This document shows positions 44,535-53,405 of a stretch of DNA of 64,000 bases, in pieces (position 1 is the first letter of the stretch; each line of letters begins with the position of its first letter). Origin of the DNA: Streptomyces sp. R302 (lineage in GTDB: Bacteria > Actinomycetota > Actinomycetes > Streptomycetales > Streptomycetaceae); NCBI RefSeq assembly GCF_012927245.1, contig NZ_JABBGE010000005.1:310001-374000 (forward strand), in the 5' to 3' direction. Under the pieces are notes generated by a model that was not told the DNA's origin, ran no database searches, and worked only from the letters and a program-made list of their open reading frames with translations. The position numbers and the translations under genes were made by a program.

Positions 44535-46430
44535 ATGCCCGCCCCCACCCTCCTCACCCCGCCACCCCTCCGCACGCGGAGGCGATCGACGGCCAGGCTG
44601 CTGCTGAGCGGCGTCGCCGCCGCCGCGCTCGCCGTCTCCGGCCTCGTCACGCTCCCGCAGCCCGCGCACGCCGCCACCGCACGCCAGGTGGAACGCCTCG
44701 ACCGAGGGCTGACCAGCACGCACACCGCGAGCGGGAACCTTGTCTCGTGGCGCTGGCTCGCCACCGACCCGGACGACGTGGCGTTCCACGTCTACCGGGG
44801 CACCACGAAGCTCACCCCCACCCCCCTCACCGCCTCCACCAACTACTTCGACGCCGGTGCCGCGGACTCCGCCGACTACACGGTGCGCGCCGTGATCGGC
44901 GGTGCCGAACAGCCTGCCTCCGAAAGGGCGTTGAAGTTCCGCTCCGGCTATCTGGACGTGCCGATCTCGGCGCCCGCCGGCGGCACGACACCGGACGGCG
45001 TGGCGTACACCTACGAGGCCAACGACGCCTCCATCGGCGACCTCGACGGCGACGGCAGGCTCGACCTGGTCCTGAAGTGGCAGCCCACGAACGCCAAGGA
45101 CAACTCCCAGTCGGGCTACACCGGCAACACGTTCATCGACGGCATCAGACTCGACGGCACCCGGCTCTGGCGGATCGACCTCGGCCGCAACATCCGTTCC
45201 GGCGCCCACTACACACAGTTCCAGGTGTACGACTACGACGGCGACGGCCGGGCCGAGGTCGCCATGAAGACCGCCGACGGAACCCGGGACGGCACGGGCG
45301 TCGTGCTCGGCAACTCGGCTGCCGACTACCGCAATTCGAGCGGCTACGTCCTCTCCGGCCCCGAGTTCCTGACCATGTTCGACGGCCGGACCGGCAAGGC
45401 GATGGGCACGGTGGACTACGTCCCCGCCCGCGGCACGGTCTCCTCCTGGGGCGACTCGTACGGCAACCGCGTCGACCGGTTCCTCGCCGGCACGGCCTAC
45501 CTCGACGGCGCCCGCCCGTCCCTGATCATGGCCCGCGGCTACTACACCCGTACCGTCGTCGCCGCCTGGGACTGGCGGGGCGGCCGGTTCACCCGCCGCT
45601 GGACCTTCGACACCAACTCCTCCACGAACGTGGGCAAGGGGTACGACGGGCAGGGCAACCACGCCCTCTCGATCGCGGACGTCGACGCCGATGGCAAGGA
45701 CGAGATCGTCTACGGCGCGATGACCGTCGACGACAACGGCGCCGGACTCTGGACGACCAAGCTCGGCCACGGCGACGCGGGCCACGTCGGCGACCTCGAT
45801 CCGTCCCGGCCGGGCCTGGAGTACTTCAAGGTCTCCGAGGACAGGAGCAAGCCCGGCTCCTGGCTCGCCGACGCCCGCACCGGCCAGATCCTGTGGCAGA
45901 CGGCCTCCGGCGCCGACAACGGCCGGGGCGTGGCCGGCGACATCTACGCCGGCAGCCCCGGCGCCGAAGCCTGGTCGGCCTCCGACACCACCCTGCGCTC
46001 CGCGACCGGCGCGCCCCTCGGCCGGGAGCCCTCCAGCATCAACTTCCTGTCCTGGTGGGACGGCGACACGGTCCGCGAACTCCTCGACGGCACCCGCATC
46101 GACAAGTACGGCACCGCCGGCGACACCCGCCTCCTCACCGGCTCCGGCGTCTCCTCCAACAACACCACCAAGGCCACCCCCGCCCTCTCCGGCGACATCC
46201 TCGGCGACTGGCGCGAGGAAGTCGTCTGGCGCACCTCGGACAACACCGCCCTGCGCATCTACGCGACACCCCACCCGACCGGCACCAGGATCACCACCCT
46301 GCTCCACGACACCCAGTACCGCACCGCCCTCGCCTGGCAGAACACCGCCTACAACCAGCCCCCGCACCCCTCCTTCTTCATCGGCGCCGGCATGCCCACC
46401 GCGCCTCGCCCCACCGTCCACACCCCCTGA
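44535..46430 (+). CDS. Secreted rhamnogalacturonan lyase (PL11-type)
   Basis: This 631-aa protein starts at ATG with GGAGG about 6 nt upstream. The signal peptide has a basic RTRRRS region, a hydrophobic core and likely cleavage after AHA at 46; the twin arginines allow Tat export. A fibronectin-like N-terminal module (ASGNLVSWRWLATDPDDVAFHVYRG, in part) precedes the eight-bladed propeller with Ca-binding DLDGDGRLD, DYDGDGRAE and DVDADGKDE, and a YDGQGNHAL segment. This is the PL11 architecture, which cleaves the rhamnogalacturonan I backbone of pectin by beta-elimination. A CebR-like operator lies upstream. The gene ends 40 bp from the convergent TetR gene. Confidence 0.92.
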   Translation: MPAPTLLTPPPLRTRRRSTARLLLSGVAAAALAVSGLVTLPQPAHAATARQVERLDRGLTSTHTASGNLVSWRWLATDPDDVAFHVYRGTTKLTPTPLTASTNYFDAGAADSADYTVRAVIGGAEQPASERALKFRSGYLDVPISAPAGGTTPDGVAYTYEANDASIGDLDGDGRLDLVLKWQPTNAKDNSQSGYTGNTFIDGIRLDGTRLWRIDLGRNIRSGAHYTQFQVYDYDGDGRAEVAMKTADGTRDGTGVVLGNSAADYRNSSGYVLSGPEFLTMFDGRTGKAMGTVDYVPARGTVSSWGDSYGNRVDRFLAGTAYLDGARPSLIMARGYYTRTVVAAWDWRGGRFTRRWTFDTNSSTNVGKGYDGQGNHALSIADVDADGKDEIVYGAMTVDDNGAGLWTTKLGHGDAGHVGDLDPSRPGLEYFKVSEDRSKPGSWLADARTGQILWQTASGADNGRGVAGDIYAGSPGAEAWSASDTTLRSATGAPLGREPSSINFLSWWDGDTVRELLDGTRIDKYGTAGDTRLLTGSGVSSNNTTKATPALSGDILGDWREEVVWRTSDNTALRIYATPHPTGTRITTLLHDTQYRTALAWQNTAYNQPPHPSFFIGAGMPTAPRPTVHTP

Positions 46431-46471
46431 CGGCGAGCGGGCGCACACCCGCCCCGAACGAACGCCGGGGG

Positions 46472-47167
46472 TCAGGAGGCGCCCGCACCACCACCAGCAC
46501 CCCCAGCACCAGCACTCCCACCATCAGCACCCCCGGCACCCGCCGCCGGCGTGGCCGGCGGACCGAACACCGCATCGAGCACCAGGTCCAGGAGGCGGTG
46601 GGGCCGGGGCCCCGTGCCGGCGTCGCCGGTCGTGGACAGGGCGATGCCGACGACGAGGTGGACGAGGTCGTCGACGGTCACGTCGGCGCGGGCCGTTCCG
46701 TGTTCCTGGGCCCGGTCGAGCAGTCCGCCCGCCGCGTCCAGGATGCGTCGGTGACAGTCGAAGAACGGGTCGGCCGCGGCGGCGGTCTCCACCAGCAGGG
46801 CGCTGCCCATGCCCTGGTTCGCCCGCGCGTGGTCGAGGAAGTCGTGGAGCCACCGCTGGAGGGCGTCGTCCGCGTCCCGCGCGCCGAGCAGCTGCTCCGC
46901 CCGCGCGCAGAGCGTCTCGATCCGGTCCCTGAGGACGGCGGTCAACAGCTCGGTCCGCCCCGGGAAGTGGCGGTACAAGGTCCCGGGCCCCACCCCCGCC
47001 CGGCGGGCGATCTCGTTGAGGGACGCGCCGGGACCCGCCTCCGCGAACACCTCCCGCGCGGCCGCGACCAGGCGCTCCCGGTTGAGGCGGGCGTCCATGC
47101 GGCGCGGGGGATCGACGGGGGCGCCGCCGGAGCCTCCGCTGCCGTCGGTGCCGTGCTCGGTCGTCAT
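46472..47167 (-). CDS. TetR-family regulator
   Basis: The 231-aa protein carries the TetR HTH NREVF/SLNEIARRAGVGPGTLYRHFPGRTELL at about 30-75 and a helical ligand-binding C-terminus, with a Gly/Ala-rich tail. It has an unusually Gly-rich N-terminal leader of about 20 residues. It is divergent from the F420-type LLM oxidoreductase, and two palindromes lie between them, so autoregulation and control of the oxidoreductase are likely. Confidence 0.88.
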   Translation of the reverse strand: MTTEHGTDGSGGSGGAPVDPPRRMDARLNRERLVAAAREVFAEAGPGASLNEIARRAGVGPGTLYRHFPGRTELLTAVLRDRIETLCARAEQLLGARDADDALQRWLHDFLDHARANQGMGSALLVETAAAADPFFDCHRRILDAAGGLLDRAQEHGTARADVTVDDLVHLVVGIALSTTGDAGTGPRPHRLLDLVLDAVFGPPATPAAGAGGADGGSAGAGGAGGGAGAS

Positions 47168-47223
47168 CTTCCTGCCCTTCAGCCGCTCTTGCTCCTTCGT
47201 TCCGTCGACCAGGTGTGGCCAAC

Positions 47224-47238
47224 CGGAGAGGTTCTCCG
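47224..47238. promoter_or_regulatory. TetR operator 1
   Basis: CGGAGAGGTTCTCCG is a near-perfect palindrome in the 128-bp divergent region between the tetR and LLM genes. It matches the second site 35 bp away. Confidence 0.6.
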
Positions 47239-47258
47239 TATCGTAGCGCCCAGCGAAG

Positions 47259-47273
47259 CGGAGAGCCTCTCCG
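47259..47273. promoter_or_regulatory. TetR operator 2
   Basis: CGGAGAGCCTCTCCG is a palindrome of the same CGGAGAG/CTCTCCG type, about 23 bp ahead of the LLM start codon. Confidence 0.6.
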
Positions 47274-47295
47274 TTTCATGGTGCAAGGAGTACGG

Positions 47296-48207
47296 ATGAC
47301 ACCGCCCGCATCGACCGGTCTCGGCCGCGTCGGAATCTGGACCTTCGCGTACGACGCGCAGCCCGCCGGACGCGTACGGGAATCCGCCGCCGAACTCGAG
47401 GAACTGGGGTACGGGGCGATCTGGTACGGCGAGGCGTTCGGCCGCGACACCTTCGGCCAGGCCTGGTTGCTGCTGTCCGCGACCCGTCGCCTTCCCGTGG
47501 TCTCCGGCATCGCCAACATCGCCTTCCGGGATCCGCTGGCCACCGCCACCGCGGAACGCACCCTCGGCGAGGCCTTCCCCGGACGGTACGTACTCGGCCT
47601 GGGCGGCCACCGGGTGGACGACACCGTCCACGAGGTGGACGGCTACCCCGTGCCGGCCCGGGCCAGGGCCCTGTCCACGATGCGCGCCTACCTCCGGTCC
47701 ATGGACGCCGCCCCCGCCCACGGCCCGGTCCCGGAGCCCGCGCCGCGCCGTCTGCTCGCGGCCCTCGGCCCGAAGATGCTCGGACTGGCCGCCGCGACGA
47801 CCTGGGGCGCCCACACCTACTTCGTCCCGCCCGAGCACACCGAACAGGCCCGAGCGATCATGGGGCCGGACGCGTTCCTCGGCGTCGAGCAGGCCGTCGT
47901 GCTGGACACCGACCTCGACCGGGCGCGGGAGGTGGCGCAGGCGCACGTGGCCGGGTACGTCACGGCCGCCCCGCACCAGCAGGCCAACGTCCGGAGGCTG
48001 GGCTTCGGCGACGCGGACCTCGCCGGCGGCCCGAGCCGGCGCCTGGTGGACGCCATCGTCGCGTACGGGGGCACGGAGGCCATCCGCCGCCGCGTCCAGC
48101 ACCACTTCGACGCCGGCGCGAACCACGTCTGCCTCCAGGTCCTCACCGCCGACCCGACCACGCTGCCGCAGCGGGAGTGGCGCGAACTCGCCTCCGCCCT
48201 GGGGTGA
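47296..48207 (+). CDS. F420-dependent LLM-class oxidoreductase
   Basis: This 303-aa TIM-barrel protein starts at ATG with AAGGAG 5 nt upstream. It shows the LLM pattern: VGIWTFAYDAQPAG, GYGAIWYGEAFG, PVVSGIANIAFRDP, FPGRYVLGLGGH and CLQVLTADP. It resembles the TIGR03620-type F420 group. These enzymes use F420H2 or F420 to reduce or oxidise small organic substrates. It is probably regulated by the divergent TetR protein. Confidence 0.87.
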   Translation: MTPPASTGLGRVGIWTFAYDAQPAGRVRESAAELEELGYGAIWYGEAFGRDTFGQAWLLLSATRRLPVVSGIANIAFRDPLATATAERTLGEAFPGRYVLGLGGHRVDDTVHEVDGYPVPARARALSTMRAYLRSMDAAPAHGPVPEPAPRRLLAALGPKMLGLAAATTWGAHTYFVPPEHTEQARAIMGPDAFLGVEQAVVLDTDLDRAREVAQAHVAGYVTAAPHQQANVRRLGFGDADLAGGPSRRLVDAIVAYGGTEAIRRRVQHHFDAGANHVCLQVLTADPTTLPQREWRELASALG

Positions 48208-48260
48208 GAATCGAAAAAACTTCCTGAGTGGTCGCCGGATCGCTCCGCTACGGTGCAGCC

Positions 48261-48959
48261 ATGGCGAACTTTGTACTGATTGCGGGTGCGCGACTCGGAT
48301 CGTGGGCGTGGGACGATGTGGTGCCGTACCTGCGTGCGGCCGGCCACGGTGTCCACCCGCTGACGCTGTCCGGCCTCGCCGAGAAGCAGGGCGTGCCGGC
48401 CGGGCAGCAGACCCACGTCCAGGACATCGTTGACGAGGTCGAACGCCAGGACCTGCGCGACGTCGTCCTGGTGGGCCACAGCTACTCGGGCATTCCAAGC
48501 GGTCAGGCCGCCGGACGGATCGGCGACCGGCTGGCGCACGTGGTCTTCCTCGACTCCAGTGTTCCGGCCGATGGCGAACCGTTCGTCTCCGCCTGGCCGG
48601 ACGGCGGGGCGATGATGAGGACAACGATCGCCGAGAACGGCGGATTCTGGCCGGTCGCGCCCGCAACCCACTTCGAGGGCCACGGCCTCACCGACGAGCA
48701 GATCGCGCGGATCGCGGGAGGTTCGACGCCACACCCGGGTGCCACGCTGACCGAACCCGCCGTGCTGGAAAGGCCGCTCGGCGACCTCCCGGCGACTTAC
48801 ATCAAGTGCACGCTCGGTGACCCCGACCCGAGCGACGACGTGGCCAAGCTGCTGACCAGCGGACGCTGGCGCCTGATCGAGATGGACACCGGCCACTGGC
48901 CCATGTTCTCCCGGCCCCGCGAGCTGGCGCGGATCCTCACCGACATAGCCGGGGCGTGA
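48261..48959 (+). CDS. Alpha/beta hydrolase
   Basis: The 232-aa protein starts MANFVLIAGARLGSWAWDDVVPYL, with the oxyanion-hole-like GARLGSW. The nucleophile elbow is GHSYSG near 76-81. LFLDSSVPADGE-like sequence follows, and the catalytic His is in DTGHWPMFSRP near the C-terminus. This pattern matches the small Streptomyces alpha/beta hydrolases related to esterases and polyneuridine-aldehyde-esterase-type enzymes. It is separate from the LLM gene (53-bp gap). The substrate is unknown. Confidence 0.88.
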   Translation: MANFVLIAGARLGSWAWDDVVPYLRAAGHGVHPLTLSGLAEKQGVPAGQQTHVQDIVDEVERQDLRDVVLVGHSYSGIPSGQAAGRIGDRLAHVVFLDSSVPADGEPFVSAWPDGGAMMRTTIAENGGFWPVAPATHFEGHGLTDEQIARIAGGSTPHPGATLTEPAVLERPLGDLPATYIKCTLGDPDPSDDVAKLLTSGRWRLIEMDTGHWPMFSRPRELARILTDIAGA

Positions 48960-49011
48960 CCGAGGTTCCGTGCGCGCGGACTCCGAGCCGGCGTCGTATC
49001 AACCGCGCTGC

Positions 49012-49089
49012 TCACAGCGACTCGTGGATGGCCGCGACAAGGACGGTCGCCTCGCATCGGACCGCGAGCTCGTCGTACCGCGTGGCCAC
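49012..49089 (-). pseudogene. IS5-family transposase C-terminal remnant
   Basis: The minus strand ends in VATRYDELAVRCEATVLVAAI, the typical last residues of an IS5-group transposase. Upstream homology is lost after about 25 codons. It is similar to the C-terminal region of the transposase at 53912-54729 (VATRYDKLAVRYEA). A relic only. Confidence 0.65.
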
Positions 49090-49266
49090 GTCGGATCCGG
49101 TCAGGACGGACGCGCGGGCGGCCCGCCCCGATGCGGGCACTCGGACTGCCACCGGCGGAGCAGATAGGAGACCCGGCCCCATGGCCCGTACCCAACGGGA
49201 ACGTCCCGCAGCGGCCGAACGATGTCCGTACTGATCGATGTCCGTACCGGACGTTAGCCTCGGCGG

Positions 49267-50220
49267 ATGAATCCTCCGCGCCCCCCGAAGGCCATCACTC
49301 GTCACCACCACGACGGGCGGATCCACGCCTACGTGATCGAACCGGCCGCCGCCGGACGGCTGGAACCCGCGGTGGTGTTCCGCCCGCAGGCCGGTGACGA
49401 AGCGGTGGAGTCGGCGGTCAGGCCCGACCTGGAGCGGGTCGTGTACACGACCCCGCATCGGGTCGTCTGCCTCACGCGTACCGGTGACCTGGTGTGGGAG
49501 TCGGCCTTCGAACCGCACTCCGACGTGCGGTACGGCCACCGTCCCGGCTGCGCGTGGTCCCTGGACGGCCGGACCGTGTGGGTCTACCGGCCGGACGCCA
49601 TGGCAGGACGCGGGGCCGGAGACCAGTGGGTCGTGCACGACGCCGACAGCGGGGCGGTTCTCGCTCGCAGAGAGACGGATACGGCGGGCCACGGCGCGTT
49701 CCATGCCACGCACCCCATCGACGGCAGCATCTACCTCAACATCGGGGAGGGCCAGGACGGTTCGGTGATTCTCCGGGGAAGGGTCGGGGCCGACGCCGAG
49801 GTGGAGTTCGTGGCGTACCCCTGGGTGGACCGCTGCCTGATCGACCTCGCCCCCGGCGGAGAGCAGTTCATGACCGTCGACCACGGCCAGGCGGACGTGG
49901 CCTTCCACCACCACCCCACGGGCGACGTGCTCTTCACGCTCCCGGTCGAGGCCTTCGGCTACGACCCGGAGGACACCGTCGTGGAGTGGAGCGGCGGCTA
50001 TCTGACACCGGACACGGCCGTGGTCACCCTCGCCGGCGAGACCGAGGAGGGGGAGGAGTGGTTCCGCTTCCACCTCGTCGACGTACGCACGGGCACGATC
50101 GGCGGCGAGGCGACCGCCATCGAGGCGGCCCACTGCTACGACCTCCAGCCCCTCGGCGACGGCACCTGGCTGACGGACGGCCCCGTCCGCCACCACCGCG
50201 AGCCGACCCCGACATCCTGA
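49267..50220 (+). CDS. Hypothetical beta-propeller-like protein, 317 aa
   Basis: The ORF begins MNPPRPPKAITRHHHDGRIHAYVIE and alternates beta strands, with repeated RVVCLTRTGDLVWES, SLDGRTVWVYRPD, GSIYLNIGEGQDG and DTAVVTLAGETEEGEEW units like blades of a WD40 or PQQ-type propeller. There is no signal peptide. Similar proteins are annotated as hypothetical in Streptomyces. It is isolated between IS debris and decayed genes. Confidence 0.7.
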   Translation: MNPPRPPKAITRHHHDGRIHAYVIEPAAAGRLEPAVVFRPQAGDEAVESAVRPDLERVVYTTPHRVVCLTRTGDLVWESAFEPHSDVRYGHRPGCAWSLDGRTVWVYRPDAMAGRGAGDQWVVHDADSGAVLARRETDTAGHGAFHATHPIDGSIYLNIGEGQDGSVILRGRVGADAEVEFVAYPWVDRCLIDLAPGGEQFMTVDHGQADVAFHHHPTGDVLFTLPVEAFGYDPEDTVVEWSGGYLTPDTAVVTLAGETEEGEEWFRFHLVDVRTGTIGGEATAIEAAHCYDLQPLGDGTWLTDGPVRHHREPTPTS

Positions 50221-50286
50221 AACCCAGCCCGCAGTCCGCCGTAGGCGCCCGGCGCCCGGCGAGCACGCACTGCCCCGGCGCCGTCG

Positions 50287-50690
50287 TCACGCGATCCCGA
50301 CGTCGGGATCGCCGTAGAAGAAGAACAGCTTCACCTCGTCGCGCTCATCGCGGTCCACGTGGAAGAACCACGTGTACGCCGACGGGGGCTCCGGAGCCTC
50401 CGCCGCGGAAGCCGTCGCAGCGGAACGGCTCTCGACCCGTGTCCGGGCGGTCAGCGCGAGACGTACCACCTGTCCACCCTCGTAGTCGGCCAACTGCCAG
50501 GTGCCCGCATTGGAGAGACGCCAGCCGCCGTCGAAGTCGAGGCCGCCCCCCCGCCAAGCTTCTCCAGAAGAGCCGTCCCGTCCTCGCGCAGCACCACACG
50601 CGTCCCCTGGACGTTCTCGAAATACTGATACGGGCCGCCGCACGCGGTAGGAACGGCCAGGCCAACCAGAAGGAGCAGGCCGTCGCGAGA
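50287..50690 (-). pseudogene. Truncated, frameshifted lipoprotein-like gene
   Basis: On the minus strand GLLLLVGLAVPTACGG resembles a lipoprotein signal and lipobox, followed by YQYFENVQGTRVVLREDGTALLEKL. The frame changes within a run of seven Gs (about 50545) and continues as LDFDGGWRLSNAGTWQLADYEGG to a stop at 50287. There is no start codon ahead of the signal segment (an in-frame stop precedes it), so the 5' end is also lost. Confidence 0.6.
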
Positions 50691-51044
50691 CGTTCAGGAC
50701 CCGCAGTGCTCTCAGGAACCCTTCCCGGTCGCGCGCCGGCAGCCCGGCGGGCAGGCGCTCCTCCTGCTCCTGGATGGCGGGCTGGGCAGTGTCCCGTACC
50801 CGGCGGCCTTCGGGGGTGAGGGAGACGGGCGGGCGCGGCGGATCAGTTGGCGCTCCGCCAGCGCGTCGAGCACGGCGATGATCCGGGTCTTGTCCGCGCC
50901 GATGGCCTCGGCCAGCGCGGCCTGTGTGCGGATCGGCGCCTCGTCGAGGTGGAGCAGGACGGCGTACGCCCACATGGTCAGGACGTGGGCGTCGAGCACG
51001 GGCCACTCCGCGGCCATCAGGGCGCGGCCCAGCGGCACGATCAT
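50691..51044 (-). pseudogene. Frameshifted MarR-family regulator
   Basis: MIVPLGRALMAAEWPVLDAH and ALAEAIGADKTRIIAVLDALA are MarR-type winged-helix sequence, ending ERQLIRR. The continuation VSLTPEGRRVRDTAQPAI and AIQEQEERLPAGL lies in another frame after about 50840. The gene runs directly into the truncated lipoprotein-like fragment. It is divergent from the decayed metal-binding-protein gene. Confidence 0.65.
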
Positions 51045-51085
51045 CGCCGCGAGATCGGGACGACGCTCTTCTCCCCGGGTGGAAT

Positions 51086-51682
51086 ATCGAAGGGAACGCC
51101 TTCGACGACCTGAGGCGTCTCCACGCCCGCGTGGTCCGCGACAGTGTGCACCTGGTCGCCCGCGTGACACCCGCCGACCTGACCAGGCCCACACCCTGCG
51201 CCGGCTGGGACCTGAAGGACCTGCTCGACCACATGACGGCCCAGCACCACGGCTTCGCGGCGGCGGGCCGAAGGCGACGGTGCGGATCCGGAGCAGCAGC
51301 GGAAGGTGACGGACGGGGGATACGGGCAGGCGGCCGACCGGGTCGTCGCCGCCTTCGCGGCCGTCGACGACCCAGACCGCCCCTGCGCCCTACCGGAGTT
51401 CGGCCCGGGGGGTCTCCGCCAAAGCGCGGCGCGCCCTAGACTTCCACTTCCTCGACTGCGTCGTGCACGGCTGGGACGTCGCCCACACCCTGGGACTCCC
51501 GTACGCCCCGCCCTGGATGTCCTCGACACCGAGCTCCCATCGCCCGCGCCGTCCCCGACGGCGACTCCCGGCGAGTTCCCGCCAGCCCCTTCGCGCCCGC
51601 ACTCGCGACACCCGCCGACGCACCCGCCCCGGAACGGATCCTCGCACTGCTCGGACGCCGCCCGGCGGGGTACGCACGCTGA
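51086..51682 (+). pseudogene. Decayed TIGR03086/DinB-like metal-binding protein
   Basis: The DDLRRLHARVVRDSVHLVAR, LTRPTPCAGWDLKDLLDHM and TAQHHGF series matches the TIGR03086 mycothiol-dependent-type fold. The frame then shifts to VTDGGYGQAADRVVAAFAAV, and shifts again into DFHFLDCVVHGWDVAHTLGL and ILALLGRRPAGYAR before a stop. At least three frameshifts are visible. Confidence 0.7.
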
Positions 51683-51790
51683 GAGCTCCCTGGCACCGAC
51701 CGACCTGCCATGCATCCATCGCGCCGCCCGCACGCCGACCACCTGGCGGCGGCCGGAGCCGTACGCCCCCGGGACTTCCGGCTTGATGCG

Positions 51791-53020
51791 TCAGGCCGCG
51801 TCCTCGCGCCCGCGCCCGCGCTCGGGCCCGAGTTCGTGGTCGCAGGTGTCATCGATGCCGTAGGTCTCCCACTCGGGGAACTCGTCCTCGGCGGGTACGG
51901 GTTCGCCCGGGGCCAGCAGGCAGGCGTCCAGTGCGGCGCGCAGCGCATCGGGGCGCAAGTCGGTGCCGATGAAGACGAGTTCCTGTCTCTGACCCTGCCC
52001 GGACTCCACGCCACCGGCGACGCCGGCCGGCTCGAACCGCGCGACGGCGCCGGCCTGCGACCAGAGTCCGGTCACCCGAGGCCGGCTGGCGAGCCGGAAG
52101 AAACCCTTGGAGCGGAGGATCCTCCCGTAGGCGCCGCTGTCGAGGCCCTCGGTGACCAGGGTCCACAGCCGCGCGGGATGGAAGGTGCGATCGGCGTGGA
52201 AGACCAGGGAGGAGATGCCGTACTCCTCGGTCTCCGGGACGTGGTCGCCGTTGAGCTCCTTCACCCAGCCCGGCGCCTGCTGAGCCCTCTCGACGTCGAA
52301 CAGCCGGGTACCCAGCACCTGTTGCAGCGCCACCCGCCCCCGCACGGCGGGCACGATGCGCGCCTCCGGGTTGAGCCGGGACAGCGCCGCCCGGAGCCTA
52401 CGGGCCTTCTCGGGGTCGACGAGGTCGAGCTTGTTGAGGACGATGACGTCGGCGAACTCGACCTGGTCCACGAGGAGATCACTGATGGTCCGCTCGTCGT
52501 CCTCGTACGGCGCGAGGCCGCGGGCGGTGAGCTCCTCGCCGTCGTCGAGCTCGCGGAGGAAGTTCGCGGCGTCGACGACGGTGGCCATCGTGTCGAGGCG
52601 GGCCAGGTCGCCGAGGGTGGCGCCGTCGTCCCGGGGGAAGGAGAAGGTCGCCGCGACCGGCATCGGCTCGGAGATGCCGCTGGACTCGATGAGCAGGTAG
52701 TCGAACCGCCCTTCACGCGCGAGCCGTTCGACCTCCTCCAGCAGATCGTCGCGCAAGGTGCAGCAGATGCAGCCGTTGGTCATCTCGACCAGCCGTTCCT
52801 CGGTCCGCGAGAGCGCCGCCTCGCCGCCTCGGACGAGCGCGGCGTCGATGTTGACCTCGCTCATGTCATTGACGATCACCGCGACCCGAAGGCCTTCGCG
52901 ATTGGCCAGCACGTGATTGAGCAAGGTCGTCTTCCCCGCCCCGAGGAACCCGGACAGCACCGTCACCGGCAGACGTTCGTACGAGGTCAACTGCTCAGCC
53001 CTCAGGCCGGACGAGGTCAC
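51791..53020 (-). CDS. CobW/YciC-family metal-chaperone GTPase
   Basis: This 409-aa protein has Walker A GFLGAGKTT at 24-32 and the CxCC metal motif GCICC (C84, C86, C87). It also has DYLLIESSGISEP, the NKLD nucleotide-specificity motif and a C-terminal CobW domain (SLVFHADRTFHPARLW). COG0523 proteins deliver metal under zinc limitation. Its start overlaps the end of the cysteine-free L32 gene by 26 bp, so both belong to one operon. A Zur-type palindrome precedes L32. Confidence 0.9.
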   Translation of the reverse strand: MTSSGLRAEQLTSYERLPVTVLSGFLGAGKTTLLNHVLANREGLRVAVIVNDMSEVNIDAALVRGGEAALSRTEERLVEMTNGCICCTLRDDLLEEVERLAREGRFDYLLIESSGISEPMPVAATFSFPRDDGATLGDLARLDTMATVVDAANFLRELDDGEELTARGLAPYEDDERTISDLLVDQVEFADVIVLNKLDLVDPEKARRLRAALSRLNPEARIVPAVRGRVALQQVLGTRLFDVERAQQAPGWVKELNGDHVPETEEYGISSLVFHADRTFHPARLWTLVTEGLDSGAYGRILRSKGFFRLASRPRVTGLWSQAGAVARFEPAGVAGGVESGQGQRQELVFIGTDLRPDALRAALDACLLAPGEPVPAEDEFPEWETYGIDDTCDHELGPERGRGREDAA

Positions 53021-53165
53021 GCTCGTACGCCTTCACCAGCCGTTGCGGCACCTGATGAACGACACCGTCGACGGTGACGTCCACCAACTGCGGCACGCTG
53101 GCCTTCCACTGGGCGCGGCGGTGACGGGTGTTGCTGCGGGACATCTTCCGCTTGGGGACGGCCAT
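52995..53165 (-). CDS. rpmF: Ribosomal protein L32, cysteine-free (zinc-independent) form
   Basis: The 56-aa protein begins MAVPKRKMSRSNTRHRRAQW, the signature N-terminus of L32. It has ATG with GAGGAG 6 nt upstream. The usual C-terminal zinc ribbon (two CxxC pairs) is absent; the end is VVHQVPQRLVKAYERDLV with no cysteine. Such C-minus paralogues replace the zinc-containing protein when zinc is scarce and are usually Zur-repressed. The stop lies 26 bp inside the CobW gene. Confidence 0.9.
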   Translation of the reverse strand: MAVPKRKMSRSNTRHRRAQWKASVPQLVDVTVDGVVHQVPQRLVKAYERDLVRPEG

Positions 53166-53204
53166 GGAGACTCCTCGGTCTGATGGGGTGACGCGCCGAG
53201 GCTA

Positions 53205-53227
53205 TATTAAAACGGTACCCATTATCA
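53205..53227. promoter_or_regulatory. Putative Zur box
   Basis: An AT-rich 23-bp imperfect palindrome around GGTACC (TATTAAAACGGTACC...ATTATCA) lies about 40 bp upstream of the L32 start. This is the position and shape expected of a Zur operator; the base match to published Streptomyces sites is only partial. Confidence 0.5.
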
Positions 53228-53405
53228 ATTGGGCCTCTCCGGGCGCTGTCGCGTCGGTCAGCCGCAGCCCCTCGGGCGGGAACCACTGGAGGTCGTGCCA
53301 TGCCTGCCGGCCGCGGCGGCCTGCCGTGCCGCCGACCTCGCCTGCTCCGGCAGAGACTGGGCGACCTAAGGGTGTATCGGACGTGGATCAAGCTAGGGTG
53401 TCTCG

